From Liolophura sinensis (lineage: Eukaryota; Mollusca; Polyplacophora; Chitonida; Chitonidae), in assembly GCF_032854445.1 (NCBI RefSeq), contig NC_088301.1:46435116-46499115 (forward strand): a stretch of 64,000 nucleotides of DNA. Direction: 5' to 3'. The translations under genes were made by a program, and so were the position numbers. Position 1 is the first letter of the stretch; every line of letters begins with the position of its first letter. The notes beneath the pieces were generated by a model. The model was not told where the DNA came from. It worked only from the letters and a program-made list of their open reading frames with translations, and searched no databases. Of the stretch, positions 32,713-44,366 are shown one piece after another.

Positions 32713-34500
32713 CATTTGATTGGAATTGAAGGCCATTCCAGAAATTTTCACTCACTCTTCTGTGATAAGTTTTATTTGTGCAGAAAACCGGTGTGCTCTG
32801 AGTAAACCATCAACTTCTGGCAAATAACTCATGAACTTCGTTATTTGCGGCACACAGGGTGAGCTCAGTATGCACGTACATGTCATACAGAGGGAAAACA
32901 ACTGATTCCCAACAACCTCTAATGACCTTTGAATGCCGTCAACTGCTTCCTAATGGAAAGGCCCCGGAAATAGCGGAGTCGGCGAGTCTCCAGGAATCCA
33001 ACTCCAAAGCTGTGATTGGACCAATACGTAAAGTTATGTATTCTTCAGGACAAATATGTCTTACTCGTCATAAATAATAATAATTTCAGCGAATGATAAT
33101 TTGCGCCAAGGCAATTAGAGGTGTTTCAGGCTATTCTAATAAACAATGGCCAATTCCTAGAGAACTGTTTCCGCAATGGCGTCCTTAAAATCTGTGGATC
33201 CTACATAAATAATTCCCCTCAGCTTTAAAAACTAAACTTTTATTTTTTCAGTGGACAAGGCATAGCTCTCACAGTTGGGTTAACAATTCCCACGTCAAGA
33301 AGATCAGAAAACAGTATTTGTATGTGAACTCGAGGACACACGAGTAAAACTTAATGGATGGTCACCTCAGCCTTACAAACATTACACAGATCTGAATAGC
33401 TCACTGTGAATCTTTTTAAGTACTGATTGATAGGGATATGTCCCCACAGAAGTCGGAAACAATATTTCTGCTTTTCTACTAAGAAATGGAAAAATGGAGG
33501 CTGTCCTGAAGTTTGACAACGGGGTTAAAGGATTGAAAAAAAGGACCCTTCCTTGAAGTGTTTCACTCAGTTTATCAGTGTTTAAATGATAATTACTTTA
33601 CTTCATTTATTGCCTCAGCTGTGGAAAGTGTGACATTAGAAGTGACATCACCCAGACACACGGCTCGCTTGACCAGACTAGCGTCTTGTCCATTACGAGG
33701 TACGGCGGAATGCCTCGGAACCCAAACAAAACAGACGCCAAGCACAGAAAAGATTATAGAGGATTATAAATGATTATAAATGAAGCCGTTGACTGCAAAG
33801 CACTGAGGTAATCTATGAATATAAGATTCCATATAAGATGGTTTTAAATCTAAAGAAAGGGCAAACCATTCAGAATTGCATGTAGTTCTGCTTAATATAT
33901 AGAGAACATATCGCAATTCTGGTACGCAAACAAAAGCACCAACCTAACCAGTCCTAGGCTTCTTGGAGGCGTGTGTATGATCTTGCATGTATGTAGACCA
34001 ATTGTGGCTGACGTATTCGTTAGAAATCACAGACATATAATGAGGACTGTTTGACTTCTGCATGGACATGGCCGTGCAGGTCTATGGGCACAGATGGTAG
34101 TTGGACCTTCAGTAGGGAGATGGCGGGACACAGCCTTTCTGTAAACTCCCGGTTCTGAACCTATCACTCTGCAAAATATTCCAAACACGAACATTGAAAG
34201 GCTGTGACTTTTTGTTGAGAATATAGAGAACCATATCAAGATGATGAAAAGACTAAACTGGCTGAATTATGCAGAGAGTTTTCTAACTTCATCCCAAAAT
34301 TTGCTGTTAGCGTCTGATCGGAAGAGCCCATTTCCGACGTTTCTGACAGCGGATCTGTAGAACATTTAACGGTGTAGTTTTCATAGGGATTTAATGACGT
34401 TATAATCACCTCAGGTTAAGCACTTTTTGAGGACAAATATCATAGGATGAATAAACGAGGGTAGATCATTTATAGCATTGTTGACAGCAGCGGAGAAATT
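32713..34500. other. No gene recognised
   Basis: Short open frames occur here but none shows family motifs, splice-supported continuation or codon-like bias. I see nothing beyond AT-rich spacer. Confidence 0.5.
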
Positions 34501-34503
34501 ACA

Positions 34504-34648
34504 GTACCCTTAAGGGCCGTTTCTACCAGAAGTGCTGCGTTTCCCGACTACTTATATTAGAGGTGATCCACTGTGGGTGTCGAAGCGGGAACATTTGCAG
34601 GAATCGCTGCGATTATCGTACTCGGCGGAAATGGCCCTTTAGGAGTAC
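34504..34648. mobile_element. Foldback (MITE-like) element, 145 bases
   Basis: The left end 'gtacccttaagggccgtttc' and the right end 'ggaaatggccctttaggagt' are imperfect inverted repeats (about 20 of 25 positions). Inner segments also pair ('tttcccg' with 'cgggaa'). It has no ORF. Confidence 0.6.
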
Positions 34649-35284
34649 CTTTCTCAACATTCTTTGAATTTGAGTAAGTCTTAAAAATTCAAACGCGTAT
34701 AACTTTCTCGGACACAAAGCTTTCCTCACAACCGAGCATTTTTCCTCAAAGGATTGATATCTGGAACTACGATAAGATGCAAATCACACTGTAAAGCGTG
34801 AGTTCACCTTACATGAAGGTATATGCGGTGTGTTTTGTAGTCGGAACTTCAGGTTTTGTCTTTGAATTGTGTGAAAGTGATAAAATGTTAAAACATGAAG
34901 CAAGGTTCATCTGACCCCAGAACTAAAAAATTTAACTATTTTCTTCAACTATTAAAAAAGAGTTAAACACATTCAAATATCTGGATTATATGGCCAACTT
35001 TAGGATATTAAAACCTTTGGGGGATGAAATGTGGCCATTTGTATTTCACATTTTCATTGGGCGCTTTCTTCTCACTTCAAGATAAAAACCAAAATTATAT
35101 AATTGTTTCTTAGTTCCAGCTAATTGGGGGGATTGACTTAATGGGGGTACGTATTACCTGTTGTGAATAGACATGTCCATGCTAAACATATATGTGTACT
35201 TGCTCTTTCCACAAATTTTGCGTAACCTGTAGACCACTACCTTTACGGACCTCTGTTCGCGCAGGCAATGTGGACCTCATTAAC

Positions 35285-35372
35285 ATGATAACAAAAAGAA
35301 CAGCATTAATCACCCCACAAGGGCTGTTATCAGGTGAGCGGATTATAAACACATTCAGGCAAGGTTTGCTTA
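35285..35372 (+). repeat. Duplicated segment D, copy 2, uninterrupted
   Basis: 'catgataacaaaaagaacag', 'cattaatcaccccacaaggg' and 'attataaacacattcaggca' match the flanks of the SINE at 31.96 kb. It shows the form without the insertion. Confidence 0.6.
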
Positions 35373-35539
35373 GAAGTGTTAATATTATTGTCCATTAGAA
35401 TCAGCTGATATAGAATTTCAATAGGAAATGTCATTCCTATTCCAAATAATAACAGTCAAAACAACAATTTTCTTTCAACATGTATGTCTGGCCTAAAATG
35501 AACTTTAGGGAATAGAAGAGAAATGACATGTATTATCTA

Positions 35540-35595
35540 TTCATTTGATTGTCATTTAGAACCATACTCCAAACTGTTTCACTTACACGATGTCG
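35540..35595 (-). repeat. Old SINE tail remnant
   Basis: 'tattcatttgattgtcattt' followed by 'ccatactccaaactgtttca' resembles the SINE 3' end with many substitutions. Confidence 0.45.
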
Positions 35596-36647
35596 TTTTG
35601 TTTTATTTGTGTTTGGAGACGTTACGTCTGTAGTAAATATACGGTTCTGCCGAAACCACCCAAAATAACCACGGTTTTTTGTAAAGAAGTAAGTAAACAG
35701 CTCAATATCCTTAGGTTTTAATATTTTTCAAATATATGATGCGAACTTATGATGTAAATGTGAACATCATAAGATTATTCATATGATAAACCCGTACAAC
35801 TCAGTAATGATTGGCGACACACTGAGTAGCTGTACTTGATAGAATACTCCGTCGCAATCATTTAGCAAACCTTCAAAATAAATGGTTCAATTTTATAAAA
35901 ATCTTAAATTGCCCTTTTTCTAGAAGGCACTTTCATTGATCCAAGTCTTGGGGAGATGCTGGTGAGATATGCACCTTTCGGATGCCCATAGACTAGTTTT
36001 AAAAAATGTGACAGCTCTCCAACTATCTCACTCGAGCTATATAGTTCGTCATTAAAAGAAAAGCATATGCTATAATGGACATTATATATAACCAAAAATG
36101 TCCGACATTGCTGTTTTCAAATGTTTATTTTTCCTACGACAATAAACACACTACAATAGCCTTTAATAAAAGGCCATTTCAAGCGAGCTATTGCGAGTGA
36201 CAATGTTTATATCTATGTAAGGCAATATAGCCAGATTGTGTGACTAAATCCTACCCGGCACAGTCTTGTACCCCCCTGGCACATCTCAGAGCTTATATGA
36301 CAGTGCTTCTACAAATTTGCATAACCCAGTGCCAACTTTTGCATATTAAGGCCTTCAGGTATATCATAAATCCGTGCAGTAAACCGCTTTAATATCAACT
36401 GATATTTACATACACGTAGTATGTGGCCAAGTGCCGTCTAATGTTGCCAGTTATACAATGTGTGTTCTGCAACGGCCCAGCTGGTTATAGTGCAGCAATA
36501 AGGCCAAAAGTTGCCTTTCAGCTCTGTACAAACCCACATTAAACATTTCTCATGTACAGCTAAATCAGAGCAGGCGATATCATTGTTGGACGCTTCTACT
36601 ACGTTTCATTGACAATACACCTAAAATACATTTTTCCTTTATTATCT

Positions 36648-36763
36648 AGTTATTTATTTGATTAGTGTTTGACTCCGGACTCAAGAATATTTCACTTATA
36701 TGATGGCGGCCAGCATTATGATGGGAGGAACCAGGAAGAGCCCAGGGGATTCTCACGATCATT
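36648..36763 (-). repeat. SINE fragment (tail and body)
   Basis: 'ttatttatttgattagtgtt', 'actcaagaatatttcactta' and 'ggcggccagcattatgatgg' match the reverse SINE. A 113-codon open frame that starts inside it is accidental. Confidence 0.83.
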
Positions 36764-38138
36764 GTTTAGGAGTAAAAGGAAAAGATATAACATTGTTTTT
36801 CATTGGTTACCAATTGAACCTCATAAAACATCACTTGTCGCAGGGTTATTCAGGAGGGAATTAGTCTATTTCTTTCAAGCAGTCGACTATCTTCAGCTGT
36901 CTGGAAAATCAGCCACACTCGCTTCCAAAATTGCCTTTCTACACATTGATATGTTGTGCGTCTTAGTGCGTATTATTGCAAGAAAAATGCAGTTAGAATA
37001 CTTTTTCTAATCATTAAGCCCGGTTCTAGCGACAAGAACGTTTAGTGGCATGCCGGGCTATGGGCGTGGCGAGTAATTTGTTTTACACTAGCTGCGTCAA
37101 CATGCCGTTATAACAAATTCAACGCGGTGACACAGCCTACACTATTGTCCTAGCGAGTAGACTAAATTTTGTTTTGTAACAGAATTTCTTAGCATCCCAC
37201 TCTAAAAAATATTGAGCAATGTCAAATATGACAGTGTCAGAAACAAGGTTTAGAATAAGTCGATAGCAGTTCAGATAACTTGTGTCGCTCCTCGTCGAAC
37301 CATACTGAACTCCGCACAATATCCAGCATGCCACTGGTGTTTGAATAATAATGACGTCACCCGAGGCACCTTGCCGTAGTGCTCGCCGTAGAAACCGAGC
37401 TTATGCAGAAGAGAAAAAGTGTCCTAACTTCATTTTCTTTCCAACATATCCATGTGTACAGCTTGTGTTGCTATGTGATACTGGCTAAAGGAAAGGACTT
37501 AGTACGGTAAGGGGGAGAATGGGCCCCAGAGAGGTACGATAAGAAAGTGCAAATTTCAAAATTCCAGCACAATTCTGTAAATTTCCAAATCAAAAGTATA
37601 AAACTTGGTCGAATAACCCATAAAAGTTATGTGGCCATAAATGAGATTGTTGCTTAGTAACATTCTCGGTCAAAAACGCCAGTTTTTCGTTCATACGTAT
37701 GAATATCAACGTTAACCAGACAAATATCTTTACTGAAAGTTTCATGTGTGTATTTCTAGGTGTTGTCAGAGCTTCGCTTTGGTTAACGTTTGTCATCATA
37801 TGTAAAAATAAACTTTACAATGTGATCAGTTTTGTCATATTTTTGCAAGTGTAAATTCCGTATTTCTGCCGTAAGCTGTGAGGCATCCTTCACCGTACAG
37901 TGAAAGAAAGAAGTCACTGTGGAAAATATATTATACCTCGAGTTCGATTCTTTTTTTTCTTTGGCAACATACTTCATGCGTGACTAAAGATATATGCTGT
38001 GTTGTATTAAAGAAGTGTTATCATGTATTAGAGTGGATAATTGTTAAGCTGTGGTATTACGTAACGTGTGGCAACTATAGCGAAATCATACGTGAATCCT
38101 GGTTGATAGCACATGTGGTCCTCTGAACATTTGTTATA

Positions 38139-38190
38139 TATGTATTTACTTGATTGGTGCATAACTACGTGCTCAAGAATTTTTCAGAAA
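38139..38190 (-). repeat. Old SINE tail remnant
   Basis: 'tatttacttgattggtgcat' and 'gtgctcaagaatttttcaga' resemble the SINE 3' end. It abuts the foldback element at 38208. Confidence 0.5.
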
Positions 38191-38207
38191 GTTACATTTG
38201 TGGTGCG

Positions 38208-38492
38208 TCTCGTCAGAATGTCGCTTTCACATAAGATTGGAAAGACAGTTAAAATGTTGAGTAAAGATATTATGACGAGACTATTGTAAAGAGATTCGGT
38301 AGAGCTTTAGTGCACAACGCGAGATTTAGTCGAAATTCAGTCGGGTTCCACAGCGCGCCATTCCTCTAAACCTCGCATTGTCGACTAAATGGCGTCCGAA
38401 TTTCTCTCTTAACTTGGACAAGCAGGTCAGTTATTTGGTGGATACCGCTACTTTCTGACCATATCAGACATATAGGCGATATTCTGACGAGA
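38208..38492. mobile_element. Foldback (MITE-like) element with nested inverted repeats
   Basis: TCTCGTCAGAATGTCGC (38208-38224) is inverted at 38476-38492 with one mismatch. Inside, ATTTAGTCGA (38324-38333) is perfectly inverted at 38381-38390. It has no ORF. No target duplication is obvious. Confidence 0.65.
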
Positions 38493-38648
38493 AAAGTTGA
38501 GAATCAATACACTCTGCGAGATTTGGCATTTCAGTGTCTTTCGAATACCATTGTTACTGGTATAGAAAGAGAGAATGATTGCATCCGGCTTTCATAAAAA
38601 CGTCTAATGCGCGTGTCTGTACGGAACTGAAAGGCACTATATTGCGTT

Positions 38649-38700
38649 GATTATTTATTTAACTGAAGTTCTACGTCGTACTCAAGAATGTTTCACGTAA
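38649..38700 (-). repeat. Old SINE tail remnant
   Basis: 'ttatttatttaactgaagtt' followed by 'cgtactcaagaatgtttcac' matches the SINE 3' end with substitutions. Confidence 0.55.
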
Positions 38701-39075
38701 CCCAGGGAATGGGGATAGGGAAACCCGACTCCACAGGGCTTTGTATAAGTCACACATGACGTTGAACAATCGTCTTATTTACGTTCTTTCGTAGACCTGA
38801 AAGCCGTCGACTAAAGCTGACATATTTATCATACGATGTAGTATGAACACATTTCGTACTTCGTAAAATGAATGGTCCAATTTTCGATACTTGTGATTTA
38901 CTGATGAACTTCTTTTGAAGTGGCACAGCAAGTGTTACATAACCGTATGCTTCTAACACGCTTCTGTGGCCATATTCTCTGAGTTTGGTGCCTTTTTATG
39001 TAAAATTGAATAAACTAAAGATTATTGATGGTGCTGTATGGCTAATCTTAGCCCACATGTTTAAACGGAATGTGA

Positions 39076-39400
39076 CTATACTACAGTTATGTTATACTGT
39101 ACCATAGTTATACTCTAATATAGTTATACTATATACTATACTATACTACACTACACTACACTATACTATACTATACTATACTATACTATACTATACTATA
39201 CTATACTATACTATACTATTCTATTCTACTCTATAATATACTATACTATACTATAGCTATAATATACTCTACTATAGTTATACTCTACTCTACTCTACTA
39301 TAGTCTACTCTTTACTCTATTATATTATACTCTACTCTACTATAGGTATACATTGTTATAGTTATACTATAGTATGCTATAATTAGGCTACTACTCTACA
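39076..39400 (+). repeat. CTATA-type microsatellite
   Basis: An almost pure run of CTATA units (about 39130-39220) is flanked by degenerate copies (CTACT, TATAG, CTCTA). It ends where the GC-rich element begins. Confidence 0.93.
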
Positions 39401-39739
39401 TGTTTCTGTGTCACAGAGACTCGCTTCCCCGGCAAACGAAGCCAGCTCGAGTGACGGGATCCCAGCAAGTCTACAGACGGATGAGTTAAACAAGTAAAAC
39501 TAGAAGATCCCAGTGAGCCATTTCCAGTCCGACTCAACCTAACCCCTCGACTATCTCCTCCCCAGCATTTCCAGCGACGCATTGGCGGGGTTAGGCGGGG
39601 TAACGTTGCCACCTTACTTGGCGGATAACAAGGGGCTGCACATGCTAGTGGGAACTCATGTACCTTATAGGGTATACATCCTCATTTGTGTTTCTTTCGG
39701 TGTTTTGCCGTCCATTTAAACAAGGCCAACCCCGAAAAA

Positions 39740-40620
39740 TGCGAGAACCAGGCTCAGAATCACCACCGAATTTATCTAGAGACGGTAGAGATGAAGCCCA
39801 GGCATTTCCGCGGTGTGCCTCTCAGTGCACTGGACATGGTGATGAGCCTATTCAACGTGAACATTCAAGTGTACTAACTTCTCCCCATGGACAACTTTTA
39901 CTCCGCTCAACTCGTCCATCGCAGTGCACAGCGCCATGCTTCTCCCACCATGCAGTTAAACCTGCACCTAGCATTTCAGCTACATCAAGGACATGGCTCG
40001 TTACACCCAATCTTACACGTTTAGTAGGTCGTAGATATTACGGCGGCACGGTCAAACGTGCAACGACGCCATTCGCTGTAAGAACCCGGGGGTGTATTCC
40101 ACAATCAACCCACTGTTTTCGAAGTGTTGGTGGACATGGGTATTTACCTCTGGGAAGGTGATGACGGAATATTCCCTTAAGGAGCATGTTACGACATCGA
40201 AGCTTACCTGGTCCCTCTGGACGAAGCGATTACCGGCTCAGCGGAATGGACGTCCCAACACATCCCCATGAGTGTCAGCGTGAACTCCAATGTGCCCGAA
40301 TACGACCAGCCTGTGTGCTTCATCTCTACCAGTGATCCCCGCGCAAATCACCTTTCTGAACCAGGTTCAGTTGGTGGTTGTCGTGGAAGTTGGAAGTCAA
40401 GTCGAAATAAAACAGCGTGTTGCCATTGGCGAACGCTGTGCGAAGGTTGGAGTTCCCCTCGTCTTGAAACACTTTTCAGAGGTAAAGAGGTTCATGTACC
40501 TTCTGACGAAATTCCCCGTTCTTTAATGAGAGTGTGGCCTTTGGGCACGGAAAAATACTTGGTCAGGAAGCGGCAGATAGGGTACTTGGCAGGGGCCAAC
40601 GCTTTCAAACGACCCAGTTG
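39740..40620 (+). pseudogene. Probable Polinton DNA polymerase B fragment (N-terminal side)
   Basis: One frame carries HFRGVPLSALDMVMSLFNVN and, after several stops, AYLVPLDEAITGSAEW and PVCFISTSDP. A frameshift near 40340 leads to a second frame with LVLKHFSEVKRFMYLLTKFP. The spacing and wording recall the region before the exonuclease domain of protein-primed polymerases in this element class. No catalytic polymerase motif is present, so the call is tentative. It could instead be another large Polinton gene. Confidence 0.35.
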
Positions 40621-40689
40621 AACACCACTGGTGACTTTTGACTTTGCGCACACCTTCTCCAAGCGGGATTGGAGTTGGGACCGTCCTCA

Positions 40690-40960
40690 CAGGACATCAA
40701 GGCAAACGCTTCCTTTTTAGGGGGTAAGTTGGGTGCGGACAATCACGTTATTCAGCAGGTAACGCCGTTGCAGGAACGTGTCGCAGTGCAGGCGTTCCAG
40801 TATGTCAACTGACCGACTAGGGGCCGTGAGCTGCGACCGTTCGTAAAACCCGTCAAGGTATTGCTGGGGAAGTAGTCAAGCGAGCTGTTACTGGGCAGAG
40901 TGACGTAAAACATGTTGGTGAGGTGATCTCTTCCGGGCGGACTGACGGCCTTTCTATCTG
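40690..40960 (-). pseudogene. Polinton capsid-gene fragments, joined by deletion
   Basis: Reading the minus strand, FYVTLPSNSSLDYFPSNTLT (about 40870-40930) resembles the start of a conserved Polinton virion protein. After a deletion and frame change, LQRRYLLNNVIVRTQLTP (about 40720-40780) resembles the major capsid protein group that databases often label F54H12.2-like. A stop follows. Both calls rest on short stretches. Confidence 0.45.
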
Positions 40961-41493
40961 GCGCCGGACTTCATTTTAACGGGGGTATGATGGCTGGAGA
41001 CGGACGCAGTTGTCATCTCTTGGGTCGGCGTGATGTGGTGGTGGTAGTGGTTTTGGTGGGAGGAGGGCGAGAACGGACGGGTAGAGACCGTGGTGTGGTA
41101 GGTAGATTTTTTCGTCTCGGATGGTGTGTCCACCTTTTCCCGCACCCAATCATGCCAGCGTTCGTCTGATCGCTCGGTGTCACCCCAGAGCAGAGTAGCC
41201 TTTCGCCGTAAAGTGACGGAGACGCCCTCTAAAATTTCCCCTCCCTCAAACGAGCGACACGCTTGGCGATGGGTTGGTTCCTCGTTGGCTGCCGCGTGGC
41301 TTGGTATTGATCTTGAAACGCACGGTATCGTTGAAGGTGTGGTGAAACCGCTGCATTTTCTCATCTTCAAGAGAGTCTTGTCGTGAAGGATCGATGCCAT
41401 CTCTTGGCCGAGTGCGTTGAGGGCTTTAACAGTACTGGGCCGCGTGAGCGTGTCTAACAGCCGCGGCCAAACCCATTTTATGACGTGCTGCAT
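40954..41493 (-). pseudogene. Polinton small hypothetical protein (179 codons open)
   Basis: An open frame directly downstream of the ATPase remnant. The first 45 residues (WVWPRLLDTLTRPSTVKALN...) look like a conserved helical Polinton protein of unknown or minor-capsid role. The rest is rich in serine, threonine and histidine and may be out of frame. I cannot assign a function. Confidence 0.4.
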
Positions 41494-41499
41494 TACCTC

Positions 41500-42110
41500 G
41501 CAGCTATGCTCTCAATGATGCCACCGATGAGAGCTGGTGCTGCGGTGAGGAGGGGGCGCGAAGTGGCAGGCTTGCTTGATATCCACCAGCAAGTACCCGT
41601 GAGGTTCGGCTGTGGCATCCTCAAACGCCCCACGCACGTACTGCGTCCGCCCCGGAGCCATCTGTTTAGGGATCGTGGTAATTGAGTCGCGTCTCGCAGG
41701 TTTTTAACCAACACCAAGTAGTGTGCGTTCAGACTGATGGTTCGATGATCTTTGGTTTTGTTGAACAAGTTATGCACGATGTACTCCACGCTGATTGCGG
41801 TGGTGGCTGCCTTTGGTAAAACGTTTTGTCACGCGTTCGTCCGCTTTGGTCATCAAAAAGGTCCACGACAACTATGGTCCGCTCCCCCAGGTCGAATGCT
41901 GACGGGCTAGGCACACCTTCTTCAAACCGAACGTTGGGTAATGTGGTGACAACGGCTGCCACTCCCCATAGCAGCAGACGACGGGGTGAGAGAATGAGAG
42001 CTTGAGCCTGCTCCACCAACTTTTTCACAAACACGGACTTTCCACACCCCGTTGGTCTTCTGACGATGCAGGTAAACGGATGCTCCCATCGAGTATCCAT
42101 GGATCGTGAA
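41500..42110 (-). pseudogene. Polinton genome-packaging ATPase remnant
   Basis: Members package DNA into capsids (FtsK/HerA-A32 type P-loop ATPases). Seen on the minus strand: HPFTCIVRRPTGCGKSVFVK (Walker A at about 42030-42075), a Walker-B-like TIVVVDLFDD (about 41860-41890), and in a different frame HNLFNKTKDHRTISLNAHYL then VLVKNLRDATQ (about 41690-41780). At least one frameshift separates the halves, and the C-terminal third is scrambled. Confidence 0.85.
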
Positions 42111-42317
42111 GGTGGATGAATCGTACGGGTGAGGGTGAGGTACAGTGCGGGAGGTCACTTTGGTCACGGCCGCCGTCACCGCGGGCAGGGAGGGTGAGGT
42201 AGACGGACTGCTACTGCTGCTGCTGCCGCGCCGTGTTGGGTGAAGAATAGACGGGTGGGAAACGGTGATCAGTACCGAAGTGTTGTTTGGGAGTGATGGT
42301 CGGTGACGTCGGCGGAG

Positions 42318-42706
42318 TTAGGGTGAACTGGGAAATCCCCTAAAGTTCAACCGGGGAGTGATTGCTTGGTCCGTGAACGCGTCCCGCTCGGTCTTAAACG
42401 CCGTGGTGGGTAGCGGGGTGGAGGTCAGGTGCTCGCCCGGGACAGTGCTGTCAAGCTGACTGGCGATGTCACTCGGCGACGACGGTGTTGATGGTGGTGG
42501 TGACGGCGGCGGTGGGTCGAAGGCTTCCCGGACCGACAGAGAAACGTCTTGTTCAATTGCTCTTGTAGATAATGAATGGCCGACTGGTCTTGGAGGAGTT
42601 GCAAGCTGAGTTCCGCGGCTAGTCCACACACTAAAACTCCGACGTACAAGAGAACTCCCAGCACGGCTGCCACGGTGCCTTTATTTACGCGCAAGCCTTG
42701 TTCCAT
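42318..42706 (-). pseudogene. Polinton membrane-protein-like ORF, frameshifted
   Basis: The start (MEQGLRVNKGTVAAVLGVLL) continues as one strong hydrophobic segment of about 20 residues, then a helical stretch QLLQDQSAIHYLQEQLNKTF. Near 42530 the frame breaks and a proline-rich continuation (FDPPPPSPPPSTPSSPSD) lies in another frame down to 42318. It sits between integrase and ATPase. Function unknown. Confidence 0.5.
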
Positions 42707-43270
42707 CCCTTGAGGTAGGTCGATATGGAATGACAGTCACCCCAACATCCTCGTGGTGATACCTTCGATTGTAGCCGCGGTACCAGCGCCGAAAAGGCTT
42801 CCATTTGCCGCCGAGTGTTGTGAGCGGTGAAATTTTTACACATGCGTCCTTTCAAAGTACGGTTAAACCGTTCTACCACGGACGCTCTGGACTCGTTAAA
42901 CGTGTGAAAGAAGAACACCCCGTTGTCCATTAAAAATGCCTAGAACGGTCGGTTCCGAAACTCTTTGCCTTAGTTCGTTTGCAGATACAACGGCCGAAGT
43001 TCCATCTTGAAAATACTTTCAAAACGCCTCGATCAGACGAGCACCGGTTTTGGTGCGCAGTGGAACCACCCAAGCGTAACGGTAACGGTTGTCGTGGTTC
43101 TCTTTGTCAAACGTTGTCTTTTGGTGCAGCGTGTACGTGTCCTGCTGGGCCAGCCAAGCCGACACACGGGCCCGACTCATTTTGAGACCATGTTGCCGGG
43201 TTGGCATGATCAAAGGTTGAACGCCGCTGCAAGCCGCTGGACTGTCGGGGTCGTAGTATAATGCATGGAG
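42690..43270 (-). pseudogene. Polinton integrase remnant (retrovirus-type DDE fold)
   Basis: It has ALHALYYDPDSPAACSGVQP (N-terminal part), RVSAWLAQQDTYTLHQ, YAWVVPLRTKTGARLIEAF and FFHTFNESRASVVERFNRTL (with the catalytic glutamate). The segment that should hold the first catalytic aspartate is deleted. The second aspartate region (about 42970) is hit by a stop. The zinc-finger and chromodomain ends are not visible. The integrase is clearly inactive. Confidence 0.87.
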
Positions 43271-43745
43271 AGCGGCATCGACCGAGTCTGAGTCTGCCCA
43301 CCCATTCTTTCCATCTGAGCCTGGTGCGCAACTTCTTTAGGCTAGAAAAGACACAAAGAAGACACCGTCATTCTAGTGCCGACACCGACCGAGCCATGTA
43401 GCCGTCATCAAAATTTCAAAATGACCCGTAGCGAAAAAAAAATAAATAAAAATAACACACCTGGTGCAGGTGAGAAATAACCAACACAAAGACCGGGGAT
43501 TCAACGTTAGAACATTTTTTTTCTATTTTTTCTTTATTGCATGTGAACTTCAACAATGATGTGTGTCAATTTTTTCTTATCGTGAGGAATGTCTTGTAGT
43601 GGTAGTGACGTGGTGAATAAATCACCGATATGAAAGTCTTGGCAATGGTCTATGTTCAGAACTCGCCTTCATGTAAAGCACATGGGTAATTAGTGGTATG
43701 ACCGACACGTACTAAAAGTGGTGAGGGTGGCGCGGTTAAAAGCAC
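43271..43745. other. Spacer inside the Polinton remnant
   Basis: A more AT-rich gap with runs of A and T around 43430-43530 and no convincing reading frame, between the integrase and the PC4-like gene. Confidence 0.5.
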
Positions 43746-44366
43746 TTACTCGTCTACAGGCTTGTCCTGACCAGTCGTGGAAGGCTTGGGAAGGTTGACT
43801 GTTTTATGCTCCACGTACATCCCGGCAAATTCAGGGTTAGACTTCTTGATAGGTGGCTCGTTCAAAAACTCACGTAATTGCTGCTTCACGTTCTTTCCCA
43901 TCTCCCACGGTAGTGATGCTGCTCTGTAAGCCTGGCGCATGAAATTGACAAGCAAGGGTCCCTGCTGCAAGGACGTAAGGGAGGATGGGTCGATCGCACC
44001 CAGGCTTTGTTTGTCGAGACCAGCGGCAGCAGCGTACGCTTTGCGCTGCAACAGTAAGAGGTGGGGTTGTAGAGCCTCAAACTCTGACTTCAGCTAAACC
44101 AGTTTCAGCTGTTCCAGAGTAAATATCAAGGGCTCCGCCTTCAAATTGTCTTCACCGCTGCCGTCCTCATCATCACCGCCGTCGCCGCCGTGGTCGACGA
44201 TACTACAGCCGGGCCGGGGCCGGGAGCCTCTTCTTCCTCGGGTGCCACCAGCAACATGTCGATGTCGGGGATGGCTTCTACCAGCTTTTGCCAGTTTGTT
44301 AGGTTTTTGATAGTGACGCCTTCTTTTGTCGGGTAGAGCGGACCGTCCGGTCGGTATGCTCTCCAT
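43746..44366 (-). pseudogene. Downstream half of the PC4-like gene or a separate helical protein
   Basis: In one minus frame an acidic run (DHGGDGGDDEDGSGED) leads to EPLIFTLEQLKLV, a stop near 44094, then continues as LQPHLLLLQRKAYAAAAGLD and ends PSTTGQDKPVDE at 43746. It overlaps the PC4-like frame, which runs into its own acidic stretch. One broken gene is the simplest reading. The family of this part is unknown. Confidence 0.45.

Noticed and set aside
36669-37010. 113-codon plus-strand frame
   Set aside because: Its first third is reverse-orientation SINE and the rest has no domain.
39658-40161. 167-codon open frame at the left of the GC-rich block
   Set aside because: The recognisable Polinton words lie in another frame over the same bases. 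This frame is open only because the sequence is GC-rich.
40987-41386. Plus-strand frames opposite the Polinton small protein
   Set aside because: They mirror the minus-strand frame and carry no element motif.
42979-43331. Other open frames over the integrase remnant (both strands)
   Set aside because: The integrase words are found in one minus frame only. The others are shadows.
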